The position numbers and the translations under genes were made by a program. From Camellia lanceoleosa (lineage: Eukaryota > Streptophyta > Magnoliopsida > Ericales > Theaceae), in NCBI GenBank assembly GCA_025200525.1, contig CM045761.1, positions 202,173,701-202,237,700 on the forward strand: a DNA stretch of 64,000 nucleotides, in the 5' to 3' direction. The notes under the pieces were generated by a model. The model worked only from the letters and a program-made list of their open reading frames with translations. It ran no database searches and was not told the DNA's origin. Below, piece by piece: positions 35,727-48,780 of this stretch. Each line of letters starts with the position of its first letter. The first letter of the stretch is position 1.

Positions 35727-38339
35727 ATGGAGGTTGATTCAAATGTTGGTGAGAATCCTTTAATAAATGAGGGCGAAGACGTTGAAGAACCTAAAAAGGG
35801 TATGTGCTTTAGCTCAAGGGAAGAGGTGTACACATTTTATGGCAAATATGCTAAGCATGTTGGATTTTCTATAGCTCATAGAGCACAACATTTTGGAGAT
35901 GATGGGCAATTACTAAACTTTGCAATTGAATGTTCTCGAGCGGGGCAGAGAAAAAAGAAATTAGAAGTCAACCCTCTGAAGCCATCTTTATCCACAAAAA
36001 TTGGTTGCACAGCAAGGGTACGAGGTAGTCTACAAAAGGATGGGAGATATAAACTAACCACAGTTAACCTTAAGCATAATCATGATTTGATTCCCACCAA
36101 CTCACGCCATTTTGCAATGAATAAGAAAATTCTTACCCTTGTAAAGAGAAGATTAGAAATTAATGATCAAGCAGGGATTGGGGTGTCTAGGAACTTTCAT
36201 TCAATGGTTGCTGAAGTAGGGGGATACGAGTCATTGACATTTGACGAGCGAGATGCAAGAAATTACATTGAAAGAGCTAGAAGATTGAGGCTTAGGGAAG
36301 GTGATGCCGAATCACTTCAAAGTTATTTTATGAGGATACAAGCACATAGTGAGAGATTCTTTTATGTCATTGATGTTGATGAGGAGTTTCAGATTAGAAA
36401 CTTGTTCGGCCGATGCAAGGAGTCGGGTGACTTATGAAGCATTTGGAGATGTTGTTTCATTTGATACAACTTATTTGACGAACAAATATGACATGCCATT
36501 TGCTCCATTTGTCGGAGTTAATCACCATGGACAGTCCATTTTGCTTGGTTGTGGACTGTTATCAAGTGAAGACACTAACACATTTGTTTGGCTATTCAAG
36601 TCGTGGTTAAGTTGCATGTCAAATCATCCGCCAAAAGTTATCATAACTGATCAATGCAGAGCTATGCAAAATGCTATAGAAATTGTCTTTCCAGCAGCTC
36701 GACATCGATGGTGCTTATGGCATATCATGAAGAAAATTCTGAAGAAGTTGAAAGGATATGCTTAGTATGAAGCCATAAAGTTGGCTATGCAAAATGCAGT
36801 TTATGACTATTTGACAAAAGCTGAATTTGAGAGTAAATGGGAAGAGATGTTTGCAATATTCAATCTTTATGATAATGAGTGGTTGGGGGTACTATATGAT
36901 GAGCGGCATCGATGGGTACCTGTCTATGTTAAAGATAGTTTTTGGGCTGGCATGTCAACTACACAACGAAGTGAAAGTATAAATGCGTTTTTTGATGGAT
37001 ATGTAAATCCAAAAACTACATTGAAGCAATTCGTTGAACAATATGACAATGCCTTGAGAAATAAGGTAGAGAAAGAGAAGAAAGCAGATTTCAAGTCTCG
37101 ACACAAATTGTTTGATTGCCTAACTATATATGGTTTTGAGAAGCAATTTCAGCAAACCTATACCAATGCGAAATTCAAAGAAGTTCAATGAGAGTTGAAG
37201 AGATTAGTTTACTATCAGGCGGTGATTGTGAGAGATGAGGGATCAATTTGTACATATAATGTCCAAGAAGCGATGGTAGTTTGTGAGAAAATGAAGCATG
37301 TGGACTTTGTTGTCTATTTTAATTCAACTGAATGTGAAGTTCAATGCATGTGTCGGTTGTTTGAGTTTAGAGGCATTATGTGTGCTCACACACTCACTGT
37401 GCTTGTTAGAAGATGCATAAATGAGGTGCCAAGTAAATATATTTTGCCTCGGTGGAGAAAAGATATGGATAGAGAATACGCATGCATCAAAACCACAAAC
37501 ACTAGCTTTGGGATTGATTTCAATGCAAGTAGCTATGAGAGGATGAACAAAAAATTGATTGCCATTGTACAACTTGCTGGTAACTCTGGAGGCAAAACAA
37601 AAATTATAGACCTTGGGTAGGATGAAATCAAGGAGAGAGTCATGAAAGAAGAATCTGGTGATGGGAGTAATTTACCATGTTCCACAAAAAGTCCAATTCG
37701 CACCGGTTCTACACAAGGAGGTACTAGTAGGAAGGTGATTAGTCCTTTGGTTGCTCGGCGAAGAGGCTGTCCAGTTACTAAACGAAAGGTTGTCAAAATA
37801 GATCAAATTGTGAATCAGTTCAAGGCAACGGCAAAAAAACAAACAAAAGCAAAGGTAAATTACGTATTCAACATTTTTTTTTTACAAAGTGTTTTCAGGT
37901 ATGTAAAAACAATTCATAAATTTCAGTCTTTAATTATTCTTAAAAAAATACAGGCTGCTAAGTTGCTTCGATTTGAAGCTCAAGCTCAATCTCAAGCTGA
38001 AGCTACTACATATACACCGTATTATCTGTATATGGTTGGCACACAAAATAGTATGTATGTACCTGTACGTATTCGAAAGAGGACTTCATGTACGTGTTCG
38101 AAAGAGGACTTCATGTACTTTTACAAAGTGTATTCTTCTAACATGTACTTTTAATTGAATTGTCACAGGTGGCCCATGGCCTTGGAGGCCCGTCCCTTAC
38201 CCCATCGGACTTCATAAGTGGTACCCAGGGAAGTTTGATGAGTGCTCCAACTCAGATTTATGGTTCTACATCTCTAACCCGATCGGCTTCTAATGCATGC
38301 ACACCGGGAAGCTTAGATATTACGTACTTGTTTGACTAG
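35727..38339 (+). pseudogene. FAR1-domain MULE transposase, frameshifted and with three stops (copy 2)
   Basis: Same gene as 6201-8815. The FAR1 domain and the start of the transposase core are intact to about 36395. Two bases are then missing near 36402-36408 (ttgttcggccgatgc against ttgttctgggctgatgc in copy 1), shifting the frame just before the first catalytic Asp. The TAG (36763-36765) and TGA (37189-37191) are shared with copy 1; a third stop, TAG at 37618-37620, is private and is TTG in copy 1. The SWIM finger is preserved. The shared stops predate the split of the two copies. The private lesions could be real or base-call errors. Confidence 0.9.
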
Positions 38340-38972
38340 TTCCTATGTATTCCAACAGTTTGTTTTTGAGATTGCAAATTATGTTGTCTATTAATCTGAG
38401 TTTGAAACTTTGTTTTTGAGATTGTAGCTTATGTTACAACTTTGTTATTTACATTCAGGATGTGGATTGTAAAAAATTTTGTTTCCTAATTATTAATGAA
38501 GTTATGTTATTATTATTATTTGTTATATAATGAAGATGTTGCAATATTTACTAATGAACAATGTTTATTTAATAGTTCTCTGTATTGAATAATGTTTATT
38601 GAACAGTTTTCATGTATTAAACAATGTATATTCAATGGTTTTCCTGTGTTCAACAATGTATATTCAATAGTTTCCAGATTCAACCATGTATATTCAATAG
38701 TTTCCAGATTCAACAATAATTACCTTGTACTCAACAGCTTCTCAGATTCAACAATGTCTATTCAATGAGTATTGAAGAAAGTGTACAAGTTTGAACAAGT
38801 AATTTTTCATTCCACTCACCACAAAAGAGGTACAATAATAAGGTTTTAATACACAACAAAACATAACTTCCTCTAAAACATCATAGTAGCATACAAAAGT
38901 ATTCAGTTTACTTGAACTTGTACATTGACATCTACTTCTACTTCTAACTTACATATATGTATATATATGTTA

Positions 38973-39365
38973 TTACATCTTCGTAAGTTTAAAGGCACCA
39001 ATTACAAGCAACACGGACAATATATATATATATATATATATCAACTTTTGCATCTTTGTGTTTTGAATTCGAAGTTGTTCTGTCATCTCTATTTGTTGTT
39101 CGATCATAGCTCGAAGTTGTTCGGTCATAACTTGTTCGCCGATAGCTGGCACTTCGTCTATTGGAATTTGATGACCTCTATATTCTGGATTCGTAGGTAA
39201 ACACCATCCGATAAAACCACAATCATTACAAGAGTAGAATAACTTGTTTTTGTTTCGATTGGTCTCAGAAATTCGAATGGTGGCCTTTTTATTACATGTA
39301 CGACAATTTCTGTTGACGTATGTCAACCGATCAGAGCTACTGCCACTGACACTTGAACTTGACAT
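38973..39365 (-). CDS. Small GRF-type zinc-finger protein with C-terminal membrane segment, MULE accessory gene
   Basis: 130 codons from Met at 39365, with an open frame. A Ser-rich N-terminus (MSSSSVSGSSSD) precedes a finger with C21, C24, C46, C49 and W54 (motifs NCRTC, FYSCNDC, GFIGWC), matching the GRF-type pattern. Then comes a Glu/Gln/Met-rich, probably coiled region (about 80-105) and a hydrophobic segment at about 109-126 (ILSVLLVIGAF) that could cross a membrane. The first residues of that segment, alternating Ile and Tyr, are encoded by a TA microsatellite. The gene lies inside the MULE, tail to tail with the transposase, like the second gene of MuDR, but it has no visible similarity in kind to mudrB that I can claim. 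Function unknown; GRF fingers are reported to bind nucleic acid. Confidence 0.6.
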   Translation of the reverse strand: MSSSSVSGSSSDRLTYVNRNCRTCNKKATIRISETNRNKNKLFYSCNDCGFIGWCLPTNPEYRGHQIPIDEVPAIGEQVMTEQLRAMIEQQIEMTEQLRIQNTKMQKLIYIYIYILSVLLVIGAFKLTKM

Positions 39366-39999
39366 CTGTAAAAACGGACAAATAGCAAGTTATGAAGGTT
39401 AATAAACTATTGTAGTAAGTTAAGTAAAGTTAATAAGTTAAGTTAACAAGTTAAGTTACTCTTGTTGGTTGCATTTATTTGAAAAGCGACAAATAGCAAC
39501 ACTGGTTTGATGTTAAGTTAATTAGCAACACTGGTTTGATGTTAAAGTCCAAAAGGAACAAATAGCAACACTGGTTTGATGTTAAGTTATTTACAATCTC
39601 ATCAATTGGAAAAACAGTTTTTTAGCTTTTGCAATGAAGAAGAGCAGATGGCTGGATTAGTCACCTATGAGATGAAGTCTCACAGTTGTGTTCTGTTTGA
39701 AGCTAGGAGGCCAAGTGGTTGAAACATTTTTCCGTGCTTTCTGGGAAAAAAGAAATGAAGAAAGAAAAGAAAACCATTTCTTGAGGTATTTGTTGTTGCA
39801 TACTTGTATAATATAATCTTCTGACAAAGATAAGGAGGTATAGCAAATAAGAATGTCTGTTGGGTACTAATAACTGTACTAAAACCATGTAATTATTCAT
39901 TCTTCTTTCAATAAGAGCTTTTGCATATCTTGATTTTGCCCCCCCCCTCAAACAGCAACTTCAACTTTGTAACGTAGTTATTGAAATTCATTTACTGGT

Positions 40000-41500
40000 T
40001 CTAATGATTATATCTATCAATTTCACTTTTCTGTTGCTTTGAAAGTTGTTTTTCCATTCCAATTATGTAAATAGTTGTAATTTCTGTTTTTACTATGCAG
40101 CATTTATTTTTACCAAATGCAGGCAGTTTTGAATCAAAATTTCCAGTACTCAAAGTAGCTTTAAATCTATTTCACAAACTAAGGCTATTTCATGAAATTA
40201 TGACTTCTAAATTTAAAGATGTGTTTTAAAATTATGATTTTTTGTAAAAAAATTTGCAGATGTGTTTTAAAAGCACAACTTCATTAAAAAACCTAAATTT
40301 AAAAGTATATATATACGTTTAACATTGCTTAAGTCTGAAAAATCTATTTCAAAAGACCCATAATTTGTATTTTAAAAAATCCAAGAAATGCTTTTCATTT
40401 GGTCTAATCGTGTGCACAACTAGAATAGGAAAAAAATCTATCTCAAACACTCACAATAAAATAATTATAAGTTTAATGTGATATTTTTATTATTTTAGTT
40501 TATTTTCAAATGTGATGTTTAAGTTAGGAGTTCAGAAAATAAGCTCAAATTTTACTTAGAATAATAATGTATGGCTGATATTTAATTTTTGCATTGTGAA
40601 TGTGTTTATGGAATGACTAATATGAGTAATATGAAATCAAGGATAGATGAGTAATATGAGTAACATGAACATGTTTAGAATAATAATTTTTGCATTGTGA
40701 ACAGGTTTAATTTTTGCATTGTGAACAGGTTTTTGCATTGTGAATAGGTTTATTGTGAACAGGTTTGTAGCTGATATGAGTAATATGAAATTGAGAATAG
40801 TAGAGTTTCAATTGCTACAGGTTTATGGAACAGGTTTTCATAATTTCAAATGAAAAGGTTTATGGCAACATTTCGTTGGAATAGGTTTTTCAGGTTTATG
40901 AACAGGTTTTCATAATTTCAAATCAAGGATAGTAGCTTTTTCAGGTCTTAATAATTTTAACATTTCGTTGAGGAATTTCATCGAATAGGTTTATGGCAAG
41001 GTAAGACTTCAAATGAAAAGCCACAATTCCCAAATCAAAAGGCCAAACTTTAATTTTTCAATTCCTTTATCAGATTGTCAAAACTACTAAATCCAAACAT
41101 TCGGGAAATTTACGCAGATATACACAGATAGATATATATATATATATACACAGATATACATAGAGAGAGTCGGGGCTTCACAGATAGATATATATACAGA
41201 TATACGCAGATATACTTGTCGGATGAGAGGGATGAGAGGGAAAGAGACACATAGAGAGTCGGGGCTTCAACACAGAGACAGTCGGGAAATTTACTTCTTA
41301 ATCGTCCTTCGTCGGATGAGACGGAAAGAGAGACAGAGAGATTCGCCAGTGAAGGGAACGAGTAGTCGGAGTGAAGGGAACGAGTGGTCGCCGGTGTCGG
41401 AGTGGGGGTTAGTAGTTGTTACCGTTAGAGTGAAGACAAATATGTATTTGAGGGGAGGAGATTCCAAAATGAGATGTGAATATGTGTCTGGGTCTTATAG
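40000..41500. other. Right subterminal non-coding part of the MULE (copy 2)
   Basis: Matches 10440-11940: repeated gaacaggttt and gagtcggggcttca words. One small insertion, cgggaaa near 41102, is absent from copy 1. Confidence 0.5.
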
Positions 41501-41574
41501 TCACGTGACAATCACGTGACGTGCCACATCAGCTGGAAGTCACTGAGGGTCGGAAGCATTTTTCTTGAAAATAC

Positions 41575-42706
41575 CCAATTGAAGTTAATAGATACAGAAT
41601 TCAAGTGGGAGAGAGAAATCTACATAAATATGAACACATATAACCATATTCCGTGATCATAAATACATTTTCACTTGTTATCCTCTAGACTTAAGTAGAA
41701 AAGAGCCAAATATAGAGACTTTGACAATCAGTAACAAACCGAAAGTCCCTGAATTTGACAACCATATCATAAAATGTAAATTTAGTCAAAAAAAGACTCA
41801 ATAACAGAAATTTCAAACAAATATACCAAAACAACAAGCAGCCTACTCTCATAATAAAACCCAAAAACTCAATGAATTTCACAATAAAGAGTACCAAAAA
41901 AAAAAAAAAAAATCACCGAGCTCAAATTAGTAACCAATTTTCCTATATAGTCAAGAGGGAAAAAAAGAAAAAAAGAAATTGTTCTTCATCGCTTTTGACT
42001 GAACAATCAAAGAGAGAACTTGAACACGAATTTTTATATGCATTTCTAGGCAGAGTTGAAGAAGAATATAGAGAAGAAAGCTTGAAACCTAACAACCAGA
42101 AAGCAAAAGCTAACATTTTGGAAAAGCTCCATGGGGATTCAGTCATTCAAATACACAAACATACATGTATATATATAAAATGAAATCAGAGTTCAGATCA
42201 GAAGTATAAGCACTCTCACCTTCTAATCTATCAAGCATCCATCACTCAGATCCTTCGCTTTTCCACACCATTTCTCTCTCTCTACCTTTTGGGGGAAAAG
42301 AAAAGAAAAGAAAATTAAAAGAACACAAATTATACCTAGATTGGAGGTCACGCGTGGCAACGCAAGAAAGGAGGCATTGGAACTAGTGGCGGAGGTAGAA
42401 CAAGGGATGAAGTGAATAGAGATGGTGACTAGGGTTTCATTCCAATTGAAAGTGAGAAAATGACGAGAGAGAGAAACTCTGGTTATAGGGAGGAAGAGGG
42501 CCAATGATGAAAGGAGAGAAAGCATACTAGGTTTTGTAAACATTTAAAATGACCTAGTTTCATTACAAAATATGCCTTTGTGCTTTATGTGACCATAATT
42601 TACTAATCACCAAAGATTTTGAGATCTCGCCAAATTTTTTTCACCCTCTCATTATTACCTTCTGCGACCATATTTCAGATGTGGTCACAAAAAGTTATCT
42701 ATTAGC
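41575..42706. other. Flank between MULE and hAT; possible remnant of a gene leader (copy 2)
   Basis: Matches 12013-13165. The CT repeat has only about 6 units here (around 42272-42285), against about 17 in copy 1. Confidence 0.3.
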
Positions 42707-43984
42707 TAGGGATGTAATAATGGGCCCGACCGGCCCATCTGGGTCCGAGCTCGGGTCAGCCCAAACGGGGCCTTGCGAACTCCGAATTTTTTGGCAGGCC
42801 GAGTCGAGTTGGCCCATGGGCTAAAAAGTGGGACCTAGGCCCAAGCCCAGGCCCACTCAAAATAAGGCCTAGGGCTGGGCCCTTTTTCTTTTTCTTTTTC
42901 TTTTTGAAAAATGAACGATAAATACATTATTTATGTAGATTATTTATTAGAGATAAAAAAAAATTTATATTAGAGTATTTTAGTTAAGATTAATGAGATA
43001 TTTTGTTTGGTTATGTTTTGTGGTGGTATTTAAATTTAATTATGTATGACTTATATTTTATTAATCGGTGGTGCTACATGCACTAATTAGTGTACTAACA
43101 TTAGTTATGACATTATTATTGACCCCACTCATTATACAAATTACAAATACAAAAAATATCTTAAATTATGGCACATCAACAATTGGTACGTTAATTAGTA
43201 CACTAGTTGGTGCATATAACATTATTGTTTTTTAATTATGAACTTATAACTAAAAAAAATGCAATTATCTATTTTTTTTCTTTTGAAATGAATAATTTTA
43301 TATATATGAAAATAAAACTTTCAATATTATAATATTAAATTAATTATATAATATTTATTGAATGAATAATTTTTATTTCAAAATGAAATAGAATATTACA
43401 AAAATTTATATCATTAAATAAAATAAATGTAGATTATTTTATTTTATTTTTCATTTATTGCAAATTACAATGAATCATGATGTGAGTGATGATGATGCAT
43501 GACAGGATGACAAGGCAAGGCCCAAGGGGCAGGGGTAGGGCACTGGCAGCTTGCATGGAAATGACTTGGTAAATGATCTTGATAATTAATTTTGAGTCAA
43601 TCCTACCCCGAACTTGGTAAATGATCTTGGAAATTGATTTTGAGTGAATCCTACCTCTGCAAGGCACGGCAGCATCACGCCTCGCAAATAAATTACCGGT
43701 CCTATTTTTTTTTTTACCATTGTTACACAACAAGATTAACCTTTATTTTATTTTTTATTTATTTATTTTTTAAAAAATTATTTAACCGTTGGTTGCAACT
43801 TGTCTTTTATTTTATTTTTTTGAAATTTGACCTTTGGCGGAGGAAGGGCCAAGTGGGCTAGGCCGGGCCGGGCTTCAAATGGAAGGCCTAAGCCCAAGGT
43901 CTTGGACTGGGCTCAAGCTCGGGCCTAATCGGGCAGGGCCCACCTCGGACCGTCCACGGATCTCAAGCCATTTTTACACTCCTA
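42707..43984. mobile_element. Non-autonomous hAT element (copy 2)
   Basis: Flanked by ctattagc (42699-42706) and gtattagc (43985-43992). The GC-rich left end is fuller here (gggcccgaccggcccatc) than in copy 1, where this part reads gggctctgtcatttcgagc. Contains the MITE at 43069-43224. Confidence 0.8.
43069..43224. mobile_element. Palindromic MITE, family 1, nested in hAT (copy 2)
   Basis: Appears identical to 13510-13665. Confidence 0.75.
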
Positions 43985-43992
43985 GTATTAGC

Positions 43993-45047
43993 CACCAAAT
44001 AATCATTGGTCACGAAAATGTAGCTCATTTGCAAAAAAAAACAAATTAGTCGTAGAAAGCGAACTATCTACTACTAATATGTGTAACATAGTTGCTAAAA
44101 GTATTTTTCATGGTAGTGACAGCCTGAAGTTTCCAAAAAATACTCCCCCTATTCATCAGCGTAGTCTCATGATTGAAGTCTGACGATGGCATTGAAGATT
44201 GACCATGAGTATAAAAATAAGTTGACATTAAAATGTAACTACATGAATGTTTATTTTTGGTATGGTTTTTTTTTTTTTAAAAAAAAAAATTGTTATAAAA
44301 AGATATACAAAAAAATAGAAAAATGATGTGACTCAAATAAATTAATAAGTCAATAAATTACTTATTTTTGTGTACCCAAAACAAGCCATAATCAAGTAAA
44401 TGAAGACTCATGATTGAACTCTGTAGTTTACTTATTGGTGAATTGAGAGATGTTTTGAAAATTGATTTTTTTAGTGACATTTTAATATATTATAATAATA
44501 AAATATATAATAAAAAAAATAGAGAAAATAATTAATTTTTTTGTAATGATTTTTTGACTTTTAAATTATTTTAACATGTAGCCAACAAACCATTAATATC
44601 ATAACCATTCAATTTTATATATTAATATAAATTAAAAGTAAATAAAAAAAACTTAAATTCATTCTTGTTCTCTCACTGAGTAATTCTAAGTACGCACAAA
44701 ATTTTTATTAAAAAAAAAGGAAAGAAAAAGATGTAAGATAAAATATGACCGATGCATATGAGTCTCATATATGAAAATTATTTTTTAAACTTTGAAATTT
44801 GTCAATATAAAAGTGATATTACTATAGGTATATCAACTTTAAATTAAAGTACTGTAATTCCAATTGGAACTTTAGGGCCAGCTTCTTCCAACTCTTTTAA
44901 CTATTTCAAAAACATGAGTTGTAAGTTTTATGAAATAAAGCATTTGCCTCTCTTCAAAGCTAGTTCTCAATTTATGGGGCAAAAAGAGTTTTTTTTTTTT
45001 TAATCTGTCATCATATATATCTATCTATCTATCTATACTTCTATACT
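43993..45047. other. AT-rich DNA, no gene seen (copy 2)
   Basis: Matches 14448-15508, with a shorter poly-T near 44990. Confidence 0.6.
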
Positions 45048-46887
45048 TCTATACTATATATATAAACAAATGTAGTGGAGTATGAGAATTCTCCAAATTC
45101 TTAATACTAAATTCTTATGGATTCTCTCTCCTACGTGTCACTTCTCAAGTCTTCTCTCCCACTTTTCCTAATTTTTAATCATTTGTCAATTATCTAAATC
45201 TCAAAAGCTAAAAGGATTATATATATTTAAATAAAATGATAAATATTTAAATATGAACAACAAAGAGGTAGAGATAAAAATATAAATCTATCTATCTATA
45301 CTATATTTAAATAAAAAAATATTACGAGTCAAATGATTTTTAAAATAAAAAGGTAATTATGTATATATGAATAAAAAATAAATATAGATGAAAAAATATA
45401 CAAAAATAAAAATATAACTATTTAATGAAAATTCAAATAAAAGATAACAAAATATTAAAATAAAAAAAAGAATAAGATTGGGATATAAATATCCAAAAAA
45501 GATGACAATTTTTTTAACGATTTATATTTATCTTTTGTTAGTTTGTTATAGAATTTCTATATATTTCAACTTAATCTTTTTAAAGTTTATCTTTAAGTGG
45601 AACTTAATATTTTATCTTTTAAAATCATCGATTACTTATCCATACAAATTTCAAACATGATAGAATTCTATATATATCTTTTGTTTAAGCATAATCTTTT
45701 TAATATAAAAACAAATTCTTGCAAAAGAAACCATGAATAGAAAATTGGAGGGAAAACAATCAACATTGCCATTTCATCGGTGCCTAAAAATCTTAAATAT
45801 TTGTTTTACATTTGAAATGTGTATTTGCATGAGTTTTTGCATTTGTCAGAAAGTGAGTTCATATAAATGGATATTATTATTATTTTTAATTTTTTTTTTG
45901 TTACAATCTATATTTTTCCTTATTTCTTTCTTTTTGTTAATAATGTGTCATTTAATTGAGATTTTATCCTTTTTTTTATATTTATAAAAGCACTGCAATT
46001 ATCAATTTGTAACTCTCCCACTTATTGATTATTTGTGTTTATTTTTTTTTATTTTTTTATTTTTTGTGTAGATGTTAGATTGAAAATGAAGAACACATCA
46101 AAATTTATTAGATATGGGTTATACTTTAAATGTATTGATCAGTTGATTTTTTATTGTTGATTATCCTATTGAAATAATTCATGATTAAATTTATTTTTAG
46201 TAACTCATTTCTTTTGAGAACTAAACCACAAATTTTTTCTTTTGTTTAAATAATTTATTTATTTATTTAGATTCAGAGTTTGAGCAAATGGAAGATATCT
46301 CATATTTAAAATGTTAATTTTTTTTTTGAATAATTTAAATATGTATATTCTTTATGTTTGTCAATTCAAGTATAATGCATTTTCAAACATTTTTTAAAAT
46401 TTTTTTTTATAATCATTCCAAACCTATTTGTGTTTAATGAATCAATATAACAAAAAAACAAATAGCATATAAAAAATTTTAACTACTAACTAAATATAGT
46501 GGGAATTAAAATTAATTGTATTTTAATTTATTATATTATATGAGATGATTAATGTAATATCTACTATTGATTAAGCAAAATTAGTGTTACTTAAATTTAA
46601 TATATTAGTCATTTTGATTAATTATAATATGCCTTTATTACTCTATTTTTGGTTATCTGAAGTAATTCTTAGATAAATTAGCTATTATATATGTGATGAT
46701 TTACTAATGTATGATAGTTTTTTTAAATTTTCAATAATGTGAAATATTAAATATTTTTAATGATGTGAAGTAAGATTTATATACACAAACCAAATAAAAA
46801 TGTTAAGAAATATAAACAAATAGCAATTTTTTTTAGTAATTATTGACTTTTAAAACCCAACATCGCATCGGTGACCACTATTACTAA
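45048..46887 (+). mobile_element. Non-autonomous Helitron, ~1.8 kb (copy 2)
   Basis: Same 5' end as at 15509. The 3' end reads cccaacatcgcatcggtgaccacta, a more damaged hairpin than in copy 1. The ~1.8 kb interior is almost identical to copy 1. Confidence 0.55.
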
Positions 46888-47494
46888 TATATATATATAT
46901 ATATATGTGTGAGATGATACTGGAACTTATTACCAAATCTATAAGGCTAATCTGGTTGCTTAGAAATCTCACATTTTACTTAGAAGTAACCGAGTTTAAA
47001 AATTTTGATACAAACAATCCTTTTACATTCTCATTCAAGATTTAAAAGTAAAAAATAAAAAATTCAAAATACATAAAGAATTATGTCTAATTCTGTAATT
47101 GAAAAGTTATAATAAAAAAAAAATTAGACAGTGAAATTTATTAGGTCAAAAGTTAAAACTTGCATGTGGAAAAAATAAAAAAAATAAAAAAAATTAATGC
47201 TCTTGTCTTGTGACCACTTGATTTTGCTCTCAAGGGGGCACACAGCATAAATGTGGACCCCGAGCTCTAAAGGCACTTGATTAGCTTTTCCCCTCTTGTT
47301 TTGCGACCGCATGGTGCAGCATACGCCGGCTTCATTCTATTCCGCCCGAACTTAAGAAATTTTGCATTGAAACTCCATTTGTTTCGACAATTTATATTGT
47401 TTAACAAAAAAAATTTAAAGAATATTTTCGTATAAAAATATATTCTACCACATAAGCATAAAATGATTTTAGTTTCCAAAGTCTGTAAATCAAT

Positions 47495-47815
47495 TGGAAT
47501 TATTTTATAAACAGTTCTATTTATATTGTTGAGTACTACATGCCCACCAAAAATCATATTAATCGGATATCAATAACTATATGATTGATAACCAAAAAAT
47601 AAACAAAAGTTTTTCTTTTTGAAAAATAGTATAACAATATGCAATTCGATCATATAGTTATTGATATCCGATTAATATGATTTTTTGGCATGTAGTACTC
47701 AACAAACCCTACAATATGAACGGTTCAGATTATAAAATAAATTCATAATACACTACAAAATGGAAGAACAACAGTCAACGTCATAAATACCACAAAGGAC
47801 TCCCAAATCCGACTG
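47495..47815 (-). mobile_element. Long palindromic insertion, orientation 2 (copy 2)
   Basis: Inner arms at 47549-47585 and 47648-47685. The right outer arm (tgtagtactcaacaaaccc, then ctacaatatgaacggttcag, then cactacaaaatggaag) is the complement of the left outer arm in copy 1. The left outer arm here (ggaattattttataaacag) corresponds to the complement of the right outer arm in copy 1. Confidence 0.65.
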
Positions 47816-47892
47816 AGTCGCTTAGGTTGGGCGGTTCAAGAGTGGAGAGAGCCATCATTGCCTTGGCTCAAAACAATAAAATTTAAGAAAAA

Positions 47893-48030
47893 TGATTTGT
47901 GACACTAATTTGTTGAGCACTAATGGCATTAATTTCGTATTTTGATAACTTTGTTTTTTTTTATTTTTTTATTTTTACCTGATATAGAAATTCGGGACAT
48001 TAGTGCCCCTGAATTTAGTGCCACAAATCA
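47893..48030. mobile_element. Small MITE in segment A (copy 2)
   Basis: Same element as 18375-18512. Confidence 0.65.
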
Positions 48031-48780
48031 CAACTGTTAATTTGTCAATATTTTTTTGAATAACAACCAAAAGTCCAAAAATAAAATTGACAAACTATTT
48101 TTTCATAAACTCATTTTACATACAAAATAACTTTTATTATAAGATATTTTACGTTTTAACATAACTTAAGTATTCATAATTCAAAATATAAAATTACATT
48201 TAAGCTAGTATTCATTTTTTTTTTTAGTATAATTACATTTTGAATTATGAATACTTAATTAAGCTCATAATATTCTTGAGAGTGTTGGGCAACTTTCCAA
48301 AAAGCTAGCTTTTATTAAAAAAAGTCAAAAAAACACCAAAGCGTTTGTTATCAAATAAACCATTAAACGTCCCGTTAACTTTTTTTTCATTTACAAAAAA
48401 AAGATTTAATAATTAAATAATAAATTTTCAAATATATTAAAAGTCAAACCTAAATTGGTTTCAAAACTATCTTTTTGAGTGGACTGTTGATCACTATCTT
48501 ATCTAAAAACTTAAACTTTTGAAAAGGGTGACAATTTTATTACTATTTATATTTTATTTTTTTAGATAAGTATTTGTATTTTGTTTTTGATAATTTTAAA
48601 GCAACCGATTTCATTCATTTCTCTGTGATGCATTTAGATGCCATCAATATATATGCACTGTATTATTAATTAATACATCATGTGAACCTACTAGTGCTTT
48701 ACATAATTTAAACAACCAAAGATGACAATCATTAACATCATGTTTTGTAGTATTTATACATTTATATATATATATATATA

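Larger units (their letters stand above)
34638..41564 (+). mobile_element. Complete Mutator-like element (copy 2)
   Basis: 6927 bases flanked by ttgaaaatac at 34628-34637 and 41565-41574. The terminal repeats start aaccctgctacagaccccc on the left and, complemented, gaaaaatgcttccgaccctc on the right. It contains the same convergent gene pair as copy 1. The left terminal repeat is cleaner than in copy 1. Confidence 0.85.
47300..48655 (+). repeat. Segment A of the older direct duplication (copy 2)
   Basis: Counterpart of 17755-19135, holding the flipped palindromic insert and the small MITE at 47893-48030. Confidence 0.8.

Noticed and set aside
41223..41519. 98-residue Arg-rich plus-strand frame in the right part of the MULE
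   Set aside because: Made of the gagagtcgggg-type subterminal repeats; composition is that of the repeat and no domain is visible.
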